Shown here piece after piece: positions 25,809-35,855 of a stretch of DNA of 64,000 bases (position 1 is the first letter of the stretch; each line of letters opens with the position of its first letter). The notes under the pieces were generated by a model. The model saw only the letters and a list, made by a program, of their open reading frames with translations, had not been told where the DNA came from and did no database searches. A program made the position numbers and the translations under genes. This DNA is from Bacteroidota bacterium. GTDB taxonomy: Bacteria; Bacteroidota; Bacteroidia; Chitinophagales; Chitinophagaceae. The stretch covers positions 1 to 64,000 of the forward strand of contig CANGFA010000011.1 of the NCBI GenBank assembly GCA_947453145.1, written 5' to 3'.

Positions 25809-26696
25809 ATGAAAAGTAGAATTTTTTTAGCGCTTGCGATTGTTAGCATTGGTGCTTATTCTTGCGTTAGTCCTAAAAAATTACAGGAAAAAGATGATAA
25901 ACTTGCTCAATTAAATGGAGCATACACAGAATTACAAGGTAAACTACGTGATGCACAAGATGCATTGAATAAAAGCAAAACAGATGCAGAAAAAACTGCT
26001 GATAAAGCAAGATCTTTACAATCTAACATTGATGATTTAAACAAGCAAGTTGATTTTCTTAAGGCAAACAACAATGTGGTGTTAAGTCAATTAAAAGATA
26101 TGTCTGTGGTAACTGGTGCTCAAGCAGAGAGTATCAAAAAATCTTTAGACAATATCGGTGCTAAGGATTTATACATCCAAGGATTACAAAGCACTATGGC
26201 ACGTAAAGATTCTATTAACATGAACTTGGTAATGAACTTAAAGGGTGCGATTGGTGATTTAAGCGACGGCGACATTAATGTAAAAATTGACAAGGGTGTT
26301 GTATATGTAGACATCTCTGATAAACTTTTATTTAAAAGCGGAAGCTTTGAAGTAACTGCACAAGCTAAAACCGTATTAGGTAAAGTAGCTAAGGTATTAG
26401 CAGCTCAACCAGATATTGAATTTATGGTTGAAGGTCACACCGATTCTAAGCAATTAACTGGTGCAGGCGTAATTGAAGACAACTGGGATTTATCTGTAAA
26501 GCGTGCTACCACCGTAGTTCGTGTTTTACAAGATACATACCATTTAGATCCTAAGCGCATGACTGCAGCTGGTAGATCTGAGTATTTACCTTTAACAGAT
26601 AATTCAACTGCAGAAGGTAGAGCAAAAAATAGAAGAACAAGAATTGTTATCTTACCTCAATTAGATCAATTCTTTAAGTTATTAGAGAAAAAGTAA
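25809..26696 (+). CDS. OmpA-family lipoprotein with coiled coil
   Basis: A 295-residue protein with a lipoprotein signal (lipobox ending at Cys19 in GAYSC), a predicted coiled coil (about 25-90), and a C-terminal OmpA/MotB peptidoglycan-binding domain (about 165-290) with VEGHTDS and NRRTRIVI. Proteins of this type tie the outer membrane to peptidoglycan. Strong promoter elements and a codon use rich in preferred triplets suggest high expression (inference). Two hairpins follow the stop. Confidence 0.9.
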   Translation: MKSRIFLALAIVSIGAYSCVSPKKLQEKDDKLAQLNGAYTELQGKLRDAQDALNKSKTDAEKTADKARSLQSNIDDLNKQVDFLKANNNVVLSQLKDMSVVTGAQAESIKKSLDNIGAKDLYIQGLQSTMARKDSINMNLVMNLKGAIGDLSDGDINVKIDKGVVYVDISDKLLFKSGSFEVTAQAKTVLGKVAKVLAAQPDIEFMVEGHTDSKQLTGAGVIEDNWDLSVKRATTVVRVLQDTYHLDPKRMTAAGRSEYLPLTDNSTAEGRAKNRRTRIVILPQLDQFFKLLEKK

Positions 26697-26697
26697 T

Positions 26698-26736
26698 TTT
26701 TAGTGTCTTTGATTTAAGAATATAAAGACACTAAAA
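26698..26736 (+). terminator. Hairpin directly after the OmpA gene
   Basis: Arms TTTTAGTGTCTTT and AAAGACACTAAAA form a 13-bp stem with a 13-base loop. It may protect the mRNA 3' end or act as a first terminator. Confidence 0.6.
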
Positions 26737-26756
26737 ATTATATCTTATTATTTTTT

Positions 26757-26790
26757 CAGGGCACCCCATAAACGGGTGCCCTGATTTATT
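26757..26790 (+). terminator. Rho-independent terminator after the OmpA gene
   Basis: Arms CAGGGCACCC and GGGTGCCCTG (10 bp, 7-base loop) followed by ATTTATTTT. Confidence 0.8.
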
Positions 26791-26881
26791 TTACCTATAC
26801 ATCAGATGCTTTCGCATCTTCTCCCCATGTTTAGTTTTCCACCTTGTCCCTTTTTGAAGCAAGGAGTGTTATCTTCGCTAC

Positions 26882-29245
26882 ATGCAACAAGCTTATTTGG
26901 ACGGACTAAACGACAGACAAAAGGAAGCGGTTTTACATTTGAATGGACCCCTCATGATTATTGCCGGAGCGGGTAGTGGAAAAACTAAAGTGTTAACTTC
27001 TCGCATTGCGCATTTAATGAATAGTGGTGTTGATGCCTTTAATATTTTAGCACTTACTTTTACCAACAAAGCTGCTGCAGAAATGAAGGAGCGGGTAGAA
27101 AAAGCATTGGGAAATACCGAAGCTAGAAATTTATATATTGGTACTTTCCATAGTGTTTTTGCACGCATCTTAAGAGCCGAGGCCTCAAAATTAGGATATC
27201 CGCAAAGTTTCACAATTTATGACTCCGATGATTCTAAGTCTGTACTAAAGCAGGTTATAAATGATATGGGGTTAGACGATAAATTATACAAACCCAATAT
27301 TGTATTAAATAGAATTTCAAGTGCAAAGAATGCGCTGGTAGGGCCTGCAGAATATGCAATGGATACTTTTTTAAAGCAAGAAGATGCGAGAAGCAATCGA
27401 CCTCAGATTGCCGAAATTTATGCCAGCTATGTAGCACGTTGTTTTAAAAGTGGCGCGATGGATTTTGATGATTTGCTTTTTAAAATGCACGAACTACTAC
27501 GCGACTTCCCCGAAGTATTACACAAGTACCAACATAAATTTAAATACTTATTAATTGACGAGTACCAAGATACCAATCCGGTACAATATCACATTGCTAA
27601 ATTATTAGCTGCGGTGCATGAAAATTTGTGTGTAGTAGGTGATGATGCACAAAGTATTTATAGTTTCCGGGGTGCAACCATTGAAAATATTTTACAATTT
27701 CAAAAAGACTATGACGACGTGAAGTTGGTGAAGTTGGAACAAAACTATCGAAGTAGTAAGTCCATTATTGAAGTAGCCAACCAAGTGATTAAAAACAACA
27801 AAGGGCAAATTCCAAAAGAGTTGTGGACAGACAACGAAGAAGGAGATAAAATTAAGTTGGTGCGAACCATGACGGACAACGAAGAAGGAAAATTTGTTGC
27901 AGACGCTATTCAAGAAAAAAAATTAAGAAATCATTTTTATAATAAAGACTTTGCTATTTTATATCGTACCAATGCACAATCCAGATCCTTTGAGGAAAGC
28001 TTAAGACGCACGGGCATTGCTTATAAGATATATGGTGGGCTTAGCTTTTATCAAAGAAAAGAGGTAAAGGACTTTATTGCCTACTTGCGTTTAATTGCAA
28101 ACACAAAGGACGAGGAAGCATTAAAAAGAATTATTAATTACCCAGTAAGGGGTATTGGAAAAACCACCGTTGAAAAATGTTTAGTCCTTGCGGGTGAAAA
28201 CAATATAACTTTTTTTGAAGTATTGGAAAAGGCAAAGGCGTTTGGATTTAAGGCCGGAACACTCACTGCTATTGATGAGTTTGTGACCATGATTAAATAT
28301 TTTCAAAATCAATTGACCAAACACAATGCTTCTGACGTTGCTGTACAAGTGGGGAAGCATACCAATATTGTTAAAGAATTATTTAACGATAAAAGTACCG
28401 AAGGATTAGCGCGCTATGAAAACGTACAGGAATTATTAAACTCTATTAAAGAGTGGACCGAGAGTCCAAGTAACGAAGATGGTGAACTTGGAGATAAAAG
28501 TTTGGGTTCTTATTTACAACAAATTACCTTAATTACAGATGCGGATAATGATAACAATAACGAAGACACGGTAAAACTAATGACCGTACACGCAGCTAAA
28601 GGTTTGGAATTTGATTGCGTGTTTGTAGTGGGCCTCGAAGAAACCTTATTCCCTAGTGGTATGAGTGTGAATACCAGAGAAGAGCTAGAAGAAGAAAGGC
28701 GTTTGTTTTATGTTGCTGTTACTAGAGCTAAAAAACACTTGTGGTTAACCTATGCCAATTCACGTTACCGTTTTGGACAATTGGTTCAAAATGATCCAAG
28801 CCGTTTTATAGACGAAATGCCAGAAGACCAATTGGATAAATCCAGTGCAGGTGGTGGTGCACGTAATCAAAGTAGTGGGTGGGGTTCCGCTTACGATCGC
28901 ATGCATGGTGGAAATAGCAAGGGATGGCAGGAACAAAGACCCGCAAAATCTGCGGGATCTGGCAACACAAGTAGCTCAACCAATAGCCAAAGCAAACCAA
29001 GTTATATGCCAGTGGTACCACCTAGTACCTTAAATAAAAATCATATACCGTCCCTTAATTTTACCGCAGCAGACCCCTCTGCTTTGGAAGCGGGCATGAA
29101 GGTAGAGCATCAGAAGTTTGGATTTGGTGTGATTAAAGAAATTGAGGGTTCGGCGCACAATCCAATTGCCTTAATTCTATTTGATAAAAATGGTGAAAAG
29201 AAAATTATGCTCAACTATGCTAAACTAAGCATTATACCATCCTAG
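26882..29245 (+). CDS. UvrD/PcrA-type DNA helicase
   Basis: A 787-residue superfamily 1 3'-5' helicase. Walker A is AGAGSGKT near residue 30, motif II is LIDEYQDTN, and LEQNYRSS and MTVHAAKGLEFD are the later signature motifs. After the helicase core comes a Gly/Ser/Asn-rich low-complexity linker (about 655-710) and a C-terminal Tudor-like PcrA tail (GMKVEHQKFGFGVI). Roles are in nucleotide excision repair, mismatch repair and transcription-coupled repair; uvrB is also in the window. The ATG lies four bases after a near -7 element (TATCTTCG). Confidence 0.93.
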   Translation: MQQAYLDGLNDRQKEAVLHLNGPLMIIAGAGSGKTKVLTSRIAHLMNSGVDAFNILALTFTNKAAAEMKERVEKALGNTEARNLYIGTFHSVFARILRAEASKLGYPQSFTIYDSDDSKSVLKQVINDMGLDDKLYKPNIVLNRISSAKNALVGPAEYAMDTFLKQEDARSNRPQIAEIYASYVARCFKSGAMDFDDLLFKMHELLRDFPEVLHKYQHKFKYLLIDEYQDTNPVQYHIAKLLAAVHENLCVVGDDAQSIYSFRGATIENILQFQKDYDDVKLVKLEQNYRSSKSIIEVANQVIKNNKGQIPKELWTDNEEGDKIKLVRTMTDNEEGKFVADAIQEKKLRNHFYNKDFAILYRTNAQSRSFEESLRRTGIAYKIYGGLSFYQRKEVKDFIAYLRLIANTKDEEALKRIINYPVRGIGKTTVEKCLVLAGENNITFFEVLEKAKAFGFKAGTLTAIDEFVTMIKYFQNQLTKHNASDVAVQVGKHTNIVKELFNDKSTEGLARYENVQELLNSIKEWTESPSNEDGELGDKSLGSYLQQITLITDADNDNNNEDTVKLMTVHAAKGLEFDCVFVVGLEETLFPSGMSVNTREELEEERRLFYVAVTRAKKHLWLTYANSRYRFGQLVQNDPSRFIDEMPEDQLDKSSAGGGARNQSSGWGSAYDRMHGGNSKGWQEQRPAKSAGSGNTSSSTNSQSKPSYMPVVPPSTLNKNHIPSLNFTAADPSALEAGMKVEHQKFGFGVIKEIEGSAHNPIALILFDKNGEKKIMLNYAKLSIIPS

Positions 29246-29299
29246 TAAGCACTATTTACGGTTTAAAACGCCCTAACCGTTTTTCGATATCGGAAAAAT

Positions 29300-29341
29300 A
29301 AAGCCCAGTCCCCGTCATTAGAAGCGATTGGGCTTTTTTTT
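29300..29341 (+). terminator. Rho-independent terminator after the helicase gene
   Basis: AAAGCCCAGTC pairs with GATTGGGCTTT (one G-T wobble) across a 15-base loop and ends in a run of eight T. Confidence 0.85.
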
Positions 29342-29344
29342 GAT

Positions 29345-29352
29345 TATTTTTG
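29345..29352 (+). promoter_or_regulatory. -7 element for nfu
   Basis: TATTTTTG, exact TAnnTTTG, 18 bp before the ATG at 29371, directly after the helicase terminator. Confidence 0.45.
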
Positions 29353-29370
29353 TAGCACAAATATTTGATT

Positions 29371-29970
29371 ATGATTACGACCGGAAATACAATTGTAAGT
29401 ATCTATACAGAAATGACACCCAATCCAGAAACTATGAAGTTTGTTGCGAATAAACTTTTGTATCCTGGAAAAAGCATTGATATTGCAGATGAAAGTCAAG
29501 CAACTCCTTCGCCTTTGGCAAAAGAATTGTTTAGCTTTCCTTTTATTAAAAGCGTTTTCATAGCGAGCAATTTTATTACTTTAACAAAAAGTGCAGATAC
29601 AGATGATTGGCAGGATGTAATTCCAACCATTAAAACTTTCTTAAAAGAATATTTAGAAAATGGTGGCATGGTGGTGAATGAAGAAGAAGTTGCAAAAATA
29701 AAACAGGAATCAACCAATGTCGTTCATGCAGACGATGATGATATTGTAAAGCGCGTGAAAGAGTTATTAGAAAACTATGTAAAGCCTGCAGTTGAAATGG
29801 ATGGTGGTGCAATTCAATTTAAAAGTTATAACGACGGTGTTGTAAACCTCATGTTACAAGGTTCTTGTAGCGGTTGTCCTTCTAGTATGGTTACCTTAAA
29901 AGCAGGTATTGAAGGCATGATGAAACGAATGATTCCAGAAGTAAAAGAAGTGGTAGCAGTAGCAGAGTAG
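29371..29970 (+). CDS. NifU/Nfu-family iron-sulfur scaffold protein
   Basis: A 199-residue protein with an N-terminal Nfu_N domain (TPNPETMKFVANKLL) and a C-terminal NifU-like domain containing the cluster-binding pair in GSCSGCPSS. It carries or transfers Fe-S clusters to target enzymes. The preferred ATG at 29371 removes two codons from the ORF track start (TTG 29365). The acidic linker between domains (HADDDD) is ordinary. It stands alone and is terminated by a hairpin shared with the convergent RND operon. Confidence 0.9.
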   Translation: MITTGNTIVSIYTEMTPNPETMKFVANKLLYPGKSIDIADESQATPSPLAKELFSFPFIKSVFIASNFITLTKSADTDDWQDVIPTIKTFLKEYLENGGMVVNEEEVAKIKQESTNVVHADDDDIVKRVKELLENYVKPAVEMDGGAIQFKSYNDGVVNLMLQGSCSGCPSSMVTLKAGIEGMMKRMIPEVKEVVAVAE

Positions 29971-29976
29971 GTTGGT

Positions 29977-30016
29977 AATAAAATAGGGACTAAGAAAATT
30001 TAGCCCCTATTTTATT
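29977..30016. terminator. Bidirectional terminator between nfu and the RND operon
   Basis: AATAAAATAGGG and CCCTATTTTATT form a perfect 12-bp stem with a 16-base loop. The stem is AT-rich, so it is weaker than the others. Confidence 0.65.
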
Positions 30017-30098
30017 TACCCTCTTATTGATTTTTTCAGTTATTCCTATTGTTCATAAATTTTTTGTAAAAATTTTTTGAACGTCAGCGTTTCTTATA

Positions 30099-31526
30099 TT
30101 ATTGCCATCCTCCGCCTAGGGATTTATATAAATTGGTGATGGCACTATACTGCTGCTTTTTAATATCCACTAAGTCTAATTTAGCAGAAAGCGCTTCACG
30201 TTGCGCGGTGAGTACTTCTAAATAATTTGCTTTCGCATATTTAAATAATTCTGCAGAAACGTCCACCGACGAAGCTAATGCAGCAGCCTCTTTGGATTTT
30301 ATTTGATATGAAGACTGCAGGTTTTGCACGTTAGATACCTGATTTGCTACCTCAACAAATCCGTTTAAAATTGTTTTTTGATATTGGTAAGCTGCTTCTA
30401 TTTGTAAAGCATTGGCACTAGCAAACTCCGCTTGAATGGCAGACTTGTTAATGAGTGGGCCGGCAACATCTGTTAATAAAGAATACATAATAGACTCGGG
30501 AGATCTAAACAAATACTTTGCTTTAAATGCATTGAGTCCAAGGCCAGCACTCAAATTTACACTCGGATAAAATTCAGCTTCCGCAACTTTAACATCTAGC
30601 TTTGACGCAGTTAAAGCCAATGCTGCTTGTTGAATATCGGGACGATTTTTTAATAACTGAGAGGGTATACCAATGGCTAATGCAGCAGGAAGCGCTTGAG
30701 TAAAACCTTCGTTCACTTCTATTTTTTGAGGATACCTACCTAATAATAAATTAATTTTATTTTCTGTCTCAGTAATATTCTGCAACAAATTAAATTTTAG
30801 GTTTTCCGCATTATATACCATGGCTTCAAACTGTTTTACCGCTAATTCGGTTACCACAGCAGCTTCCTTTTGGGACTTCACTACTTCTAATTGTTTATTT
30901 TGTAAAACAATAGATTCATTTATAATATTTAATTGTGCGTGCAGTCCAACCAATTCATAATAACTATTAGCAACCTCTGCTATTAAATTAGTAGTCACCC
31001 ATTTTTTGCCTTCTATCGAACTTAAATAATTAGTGTAAGCAGATTTTTTTGCATTTTTTAATTTGCCCCATACATCTGCTTCCCAGCCTGCTTGAAATCC
31101 AAATTGAATATTGGTTAAGTTATCTGGCACCCCTTGTCCTGGTGTAATATCCGCACTTGCATCACCCGCACCTTGTGAAGTATATCTACCTACTTTTTCT
31201 ACCCCAGCTCCAAAACCCGCATTTACGGATGGTAATAATTTACCACTTGCAAGACGCACTTTACTTTTTGCAATCTCAATTTCCTGTGCCGTCATTAATA
31301 CATCTAAATTATTATGAATGGCTGTATCAATAAGTGCGATTAATTGGGGGTCATTAAAAAATGGTTTCCATGCAATTTTTGCAGCATTACTGGTATCAGT
31401 TGCCCCAAGATAAGCAGCTGGAAGAGTAGCTGTTGGTGTAGCCACCATTAATTGGGGTACCTTACAACTCTGCATTATAAATACACTCAATAGTATATAA
31501 AATAGGTATAGATAATTTTTATTCAT
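30099..31526 (-). CDS. RND efflux outer-membrane lipoprotein (TolC/OprM family)
   Basis: The outer-membrane channel of a tripartite efflux pump. The 475-residue protein starts at ATG 31526 with a lipoprotein signal (lipobox MQSC), not at the ORF track start 37 codons upstream. Two OEP repeats are visible, with the paired motifs QIEIAKSKVRLASGKLLPSVNAG and KLDVKVAEAEFYPSVNLSAG. The start overlaps the RND permease stop by 8 bp, so it is translationally coupled. Confidence 0.9.
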   Translation of the reverse strand: MNKNYLYLFYILLSVFIMQSCKVPQLMVATPTATLPAAYLGATDTSNAAKIAWKPFFNDPQLIALIDTAIHNNLDVLMTAQEIEIAKSKVRLASGKLLPSVNAGFGAGVEKVGRYTSQGAGDASADITPGQGVPDNLTNIQFGFQAGWEADVWGKLKNAKKSAYTNYLSSIEGKKWVTTNLIAEVANSYYELVGLHAQLNIINESIVLQNKQLEVVKSQKEAAVVTELAVKQFEAMVYNAENLKFNLLQNITETENKINLLLGRYPQKIEVNEGFTQALPAALAIGIPSQLLKNRPDIQQAALALTASKLDVKVAEAEFYPSVNLSAGLGLNAFKAKYLFRSPESIMYSLLTDVAGPLINKSAIQAEFASANALQIEAAYQYQKTILNGFVEVANQVSNVQNLQSSYQIKSKEAAALASSVDVSAELFKYAKANYLEVLTAQREALSAKLDLVDIKKQQYSAITNLYKSLGGGWQ

Positions 31527-34500
31527 GTTCGATTTTTTTAATGATCTCTCCGATCTCATCTTTAATAGTGTGTTTTGGTACCCTTGCAAATAGATAATAT
31601 AAACCCGGAACCACAACAACACCAAATAAGGTTCCAAATATCATACCTCCTGCAGTGGCTGCTCCAATGGTTCTGTTACCAACCGCACCAGGACCTGTTG
31701 CAAAAACCAAAGGAATTAAACCAGCTACAAATGCAAATGAGGTCATTAAGATGGGTCTTAATCTAGCAGCAGCCCCTTCTATCGCAGCTTGCAATTTAGG
31801 AACACCGGTTCTTTGTCTTTGTAAAGCAAATTCAATAATTAATACCGCATTTTTTCCTAATATACCAATCAACATCACCATAGCAATTTGCGCATAGATA
31901 TTATTTTCAAGCCCAAGTGTTTTTAAGAAAAGGAAGGCGCCAAAAATACCTGTAGGTAGTGATAAAATCACTGGAAGCGGTAACACAAAGCTGTCATATT
32001 GTGCAGATAAAACTAAATAAACAAATACAAGTGAGATAATGAAAATATAAAGCGTTTGATTTCCTTTACCCACTTCGTCAATAGATATACCCGCCCAGTC
32101 AATACCAAAACCTTTTGGTAGTTTTTCATTGGCCACTTGCTTAATGGCTTCAATTGCTTGACCACTACTATAACCAGGTGCTGGAGAACCACTTAATTCT
32201 GATGAATTAAACATATTATGTCTAGTGATTTCATCTAAACCGTATACTTTTTCCATTGTAATAAATGACGAATAAGGAACCATTTCGCCACGATCATTTT
32301 TGACATACATTTTTAAAACATCTTCTGGCTTGGCCCTGTATTGAGGCAACGCTTGTATCATTACCTTATATTGTCTATCAAATTTAATAAAGTTAGTTGC
32401 ATAATTACTTCCAATTAATGTGGAAAGTGTATTCATTGCATTGTCAATACTTACTCCTTTTTGTTGTGCTTTTTCATTATCTACCTTTAAAACATACTGC
32501 GGGAAACTTGCGTTGTAAAAACCAAATACCGAGCTTAATTCGGGACGCTTATTTAAGTCATCAACAAATTGCTTGTTTACTGTTTCCATTTTTTTATAGT
32601 CACCGCTACCCGCCTTATCTAATAATCTAAGCTCAAACCCACCTGCAGCACCATATCCAGGAACAGCTGGTGGAGGAAAAAATTCAATTGTTGCGCCCTT
32701 TATATCTTTTGTTTTTTCTTCAAGCATCTTCATTATTTCAGCTAAAGAATGTTTTCTTGTACTCCAATCTTTTAAATTAATAAGTGCTGTTCCAGAATTG
32801 GCGCCTGTTCCTTCGGTTAAAATTTCAAAACCAGCGGTTGTAGAAACAGATTCAACATCTTCCATACTACTCGCTACTTTTTGGATTTGTGTTAAAACCG
32901 CATCGGTTCTTTCAAGTGTAGAACCAGGAGGTGTAGAAATTAAACAATAAAATACACCCTGGTCTTCGTTTGGAATAAATCCTGTTGGTACACTATTACT
33001 AATACTCCAAGTACCAATACAAAAGGCAATTAAAATACCAAAAGTGATTACTTTTCTATTTAAAATATGAGCAATTAAATTTTTATACCGACCCTGTAAA
33101 TTTTTAAACCAATTGTTAAATGCTTTTATAAAACGATTAATTAGGGTACGTTTTTTCTCAACACCATGCGTATTTTTTAATAACATCGCACAAAGTGCAG
33201 GTGTAAAAGTTAAAGCGACAATTCCCGAAAGAATAATAGCAGTTGCCATGGTTACCGAAAACTGTCGATAAAAAATACCTACCGGTCCAGACATAAATGC
33301 AGCTGGGATAAATACCGCTGCCATTACAAGGGTAATTGCAATAATGGCTCCACTAATTTCACTCATTGCTAAGATGGTAGCTGCTTTGGGCGTTAAATCA
33401 AATTCTTCCATTTTTGCGTGCACCGCTTCTACCACTACGATGGCATCATCCACTACAATACCAATGGCTAATACCAATGCAAATAAAGTAATTAGGTTTA
33501 AGGAAATGCCAAATAATTGCATAAAAATAAACGTACCAATCAAGGATATGGGAACCGCTATGGCCGGAATGAGGGTAGATCTTAAATCTCCCAAAAATAA
33601 AAATACAACAATGCCCACTAAGATAAATGCCTCGAGTAAAGTGTGTAATACTTTTTCTATAGAAGCATCTAAAAATTTAGAAACGTCATAGCTTAATTCA
33701 TAGTCCATCCCTTTGGGGAAGGAGGTTTTTTTAATTTCCTCAAGCTTATCTTTAATATTTTTAATCACCTCACTTGCATTGCTTCCATAAGATTGTTTAA
33801 TCATAATAGCAGCAGCAGGTTTTCCGTTCATCTTAGAATACAAATCATAATAAGAGCTACCAAATTCTACATCCGCTACATCTTTAATTCTTAAGTTTTG
33901 TCCATCTGGACTTGATCTTATAATAATATTTTCATAGCCTTCTTTGGTGCTAAACCTACCAGGATATTTTAATACATATTGAAATGTTTGTGCTTGCTTT
34001 CCAGAGCTCTCACCAGTTTTACCAGGTGCCGCTTCCAAGTTTTGTTCATCAATGGCAGTTTGTATTTCGTCTGCGGATACATTATAGGCAAGCATTTTAT
34101 CGGGTTTTAACCAAACACGCATTGCATATTCTCTATTACCCAAGATATCAGCAAATCCAACACCGTCTACTTTCTTTAATTCTGTTAATAAATTTATATC
34201 TGCAAAATTGTACAAAAAGTTAACGTCCAAATTAGTGTCTTTACTAATTAAGTTTACATACATTAACATATTGGACTCTTCTCTAGAAATTTTAATCCCC
34301 TCTTTAACTACCTGCGGCGGTAATTTGTTATTTACTGCTGCAACCCTGTTTTGAACGTTTACAGAGGCTATATTTGGATCAGTTCCTAAATTAAAAACCA
34401 CTGTAATTAAACAGGTTCCGTCATTTCCAGCATCTGATGCAATATATTTTACACCCGGGATACCATTCAAAGCACGCTCTAAAGGAATGACCACCGCCTT

Positions 34501-34674
34501 AATCATTAATTCGGCATTGGCTCCTGGATATTCTGCTACAATATTCACTTTGGGGGGAGAAATAGATGGAAACTGTGTTACAGGTAATTTAAGTAAGGAT
34601 AATCCTCCTAATAATAAAATGACCAATGAAATTACGATCGAAAATACCGGTCTACTTATCAGTCTTTTAATCAT
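31519..34674 (-). CDS. RND efflux permease (AcrB/MexB, HAE1 type)
   Basis: A 1051-residue proton-driven efflux permease of the inner membrane with 12 membrane segments and two large periplasmic loops. N-terminal MIKRLISRPVFSIVISLVI is canonical, and the TM4 motif GIVVDDAIVVVEAV carries the proton-relay aspartates. The C-terminal MLIGILGKNAVLIIEFA matches the family. The ATG at 34674 is chosen over the ORF track start 13 codons upstream. It is flanked by the adaptor and outer-membrane factor, giving a complete pump. Likely substrates are amphiphilic compounds; no local regulator gene is present. Confidence 0.95.
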   Translation of the reverse strand: MIKRLISRPVFSIVISLVILLLGGLSLLKLPVTQFPSISPPKVNIVAEYPGANAELMIKAVVIPLERALNGIPGVKYIASDAGNDGTCLITVVFNLGTDPNIASVNVQNRVAAVNNKLPPQVVKEGIKISREESNMLMYVNLISKDTNLDVNFLYNFADINLLTELKKVDGVGFADILGNREYAMRVWLKPDKMLAYNVSADEIQTAIDEQNLEAAPGKTGESSGKQAQTFQYVLKYPGRFSTKEGYENIIIRSSPDGQNLRIKDVADVEFGSSYYDLYSKMNGKPAAAIMIKQSYGSNASEVIKNIKDKLEEIKKTSFPKGMDYELSYDVSKFLDASIEKVLHTLLEAFILVGIVVFLFLGDLRSTLIPAIAVPISLIGTFIFMQLFGISLNLITLFALVLAIGIVVDDAIVVVEAVHAKMEEFDLTPKAATILAMSEISGAIIAITLVMAAVFIPAAFMSGPVGIFYRQFSVTMATAIILSGIVALTFTPALCAMLLKNTHGVEKKRTLINRFIKAFNNWFKNLQGRYKNLIAHILNRKVITFGILIAFCIGTWSISNSVPTGFIPNEDQGVFYCLISTPPGSTLERTDAVLTQIQKVASSMEDVESVSTTAGFEILTEGTGANSGTALINLKDWSTRKHSLAEIMKMLEEKTKDIKGATIEFFPPPAVPGYGAAGGFELRLLDKAGSGDYKKMETVNKQFVDDLNKRPELSSVFGFYNASFPQYVLKVDNEKAQQKGVSIDNAMNTLSTLIGSNYATNFIKFDRQYKVMIQALPQYRAKPEDVLKMYVKNDRGEMVPYSSFITMEKVYGLDEITRHNMFNSSELSGSPAPGYSSGQAIEAIKQVANEKLPKGFGIDWAGISIDEVGKGNQTLYIFIISLVFVYLVLSAQYDSFVLPLPVILSLPTGIFGAFLFLKTLGLENNIYAQIAMVMLIGILGKNAVLIIEFALQRQRTGVPKLQAAIEGAAARLRPILMTSFAFVAGLIPLVFATGPGAVGNRTIGAATAGGMIFGTLFGVVVVPGLYYLFARVPKHTIKDEIGEIIKKIEHE

Positions 34675-34681
34675 GTTCTTA

Positions 34682-35746
34682 TTATTTAATTGATAAGGCT
34701 GCTCTTGCAGCAATGAATGAGGTTTGAACAGCTTCGTTTTCTTTCACTAGTTGTATACCCTCATATATAATTTTATCATCTACAGAAAGGCCACTTTCTA
34801 CAATATAAATGTTAGAAAGCTTTTGCTTTATAGTAATTAATCTAGATTTTACCACGCTGTTTTTGTCAACCACATAAACATAAATTTTGTCTTGTAATTC
34901 ATACGTGGATTTTTGAGGAATAATCAAGGCATTTTTTAAATCTAGTTGAATTTGAACCCTTCCCGTTTCACCATGTTTTAATAAATAATCGGGGTTGGGA
35001 AATTTTGCTCGGAAAGCAATGCTCCCCGTATTTTTATCAAATTCACTTTCTACCGTTTCTATTTGACCTCCATATTTATGTTCTTGATTATTGGCTAAAA
35101 TTAACTTTACATTGTTGCTGTTTTTATTGCTGTTGTTTTTATAATCTAGGTATTCTAATTCAGACACATTAAAATAGGCATATACCTCTTTGTTATCTGA
35201 AATTGTGGTAAGCAATGTGCCCTCGTCTATAAGACTACCAGATTTCATTTTTAATCTATCAATTACACCGTTAAAGGGAGCAGCAATTTTTGTATAACCA
35301 ACATACATTTCGGCCAAGGCCTCCTCTGCCTTTGCTCCGTCTAGCTTTGCGGCGGCTAAGGTTAATTCAGATTTAGAAACAATATTCTTATCTGCTAGCG
35401 CTTTTGTATTTTGTAATTCAACTTCTGCCTTTCTAACTTCTGCCTTTGCTTTTAGCAACTCAGCTTCGTATTCTCTTGGTCTAATAGTAAATAACAACTG
35501 GCCAGCGTTTACTCGTTGACCCTCATCTACATTTATTTTTTCAATAAAACCTTTCACCTTTGCTCTGATTTCTACGTTTTGTAACGATTGAATTTCAGCA
35601 ACATACTCTTTCGTAAAAAAAGTATCAATTAATAAAGGACTAGTCACGGTATATTTTCCTACTGACTCTTTAGGTTCGTTTTTTGACTTACAGGCGGTTA
35701 TAGTTACAACAGCCAAAACTACCATTAACAACTTTGTTTGATTCAT
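34682..35746 (-). CDS. RND efflux periplasmic adaptor (membrane fusion protein)
   Basis: A 354-residue lipoprotein-type adaptor (lipobox TITAC, Cys19) that joins the RND permease to the outer-membrane channel. The lipoyl half-motifs are visible in IRAKVKGFIEKINVDEGQRV and TKIAAPFNGVIDRLKM, with a helical hairpin between them. It is the first gene of the pump operon and ends 7 bp before the permease start. Its promoter region holds an inverted repeat (35798-35813). Confidence 0.92.
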   Translation of the reverse strand: MNQTKLLMVVLAVVTITACKSKNEPKESVGKYTVTSPLLIDTFFTKEYVAEIQSLQNVEIRAKVKGFIEKINVDEGQRVNAGQLLFTIRPREYEAELLKAKAEVRKAEVELQNTKALADKNIVSKSELTLAAAKLDGAKAEEALAEMYVGYTKIAAPFNGVIDRLKMKSGSLIDEGTLLTTISDNKEVYAYFNVSELEYLDYKNNSNKNSNNVKLILANNQEHKYGGQIETVESEFDKNTGSIAFRAKFPNPDYLLKHGETGRVQIQLDLKNALIIPQKSTYELQDKIYVYVVDKNSVVKSRLITIKQKLSNIYIVESGLSVDDKIIYEGIQLVKENEAVQTSFIAARAALSIK

Positions 35747-35797
35747 AACAATTTTAATATTTAAGGAAAAAATTTATAGCACAATAATGGATTACTA

Positions 35798-35813
35798 ATT
35801 ACAAATATGTAAT
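35798..35813. promoter_or_regulatory. Inverted repeat upstream of the RND operon
   Basis: ATTACA-AATA-TGTAAT, a 16-bp imperfect-centre palindrome about 52 bp before the adaptor ATG. It could be an operator for a repressor encoded elsewhere. AT-rich palindromes also arise by chance. Confidence 0.3.
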
Positions 35814-35855
35814 AATCAATTCATAAGAGGACGGAACTCCCCTTATGCGGCGATA

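Noticed and set aside
26893-27213. 106-residue minus-strand ORF
   Set aside because: Antisense to the start of the UvrD-type helicase; shadow.
33344-33691. 115-residue plus-strand ORF
   Set aside because: Antisense to the RND permease and without recognisable features.
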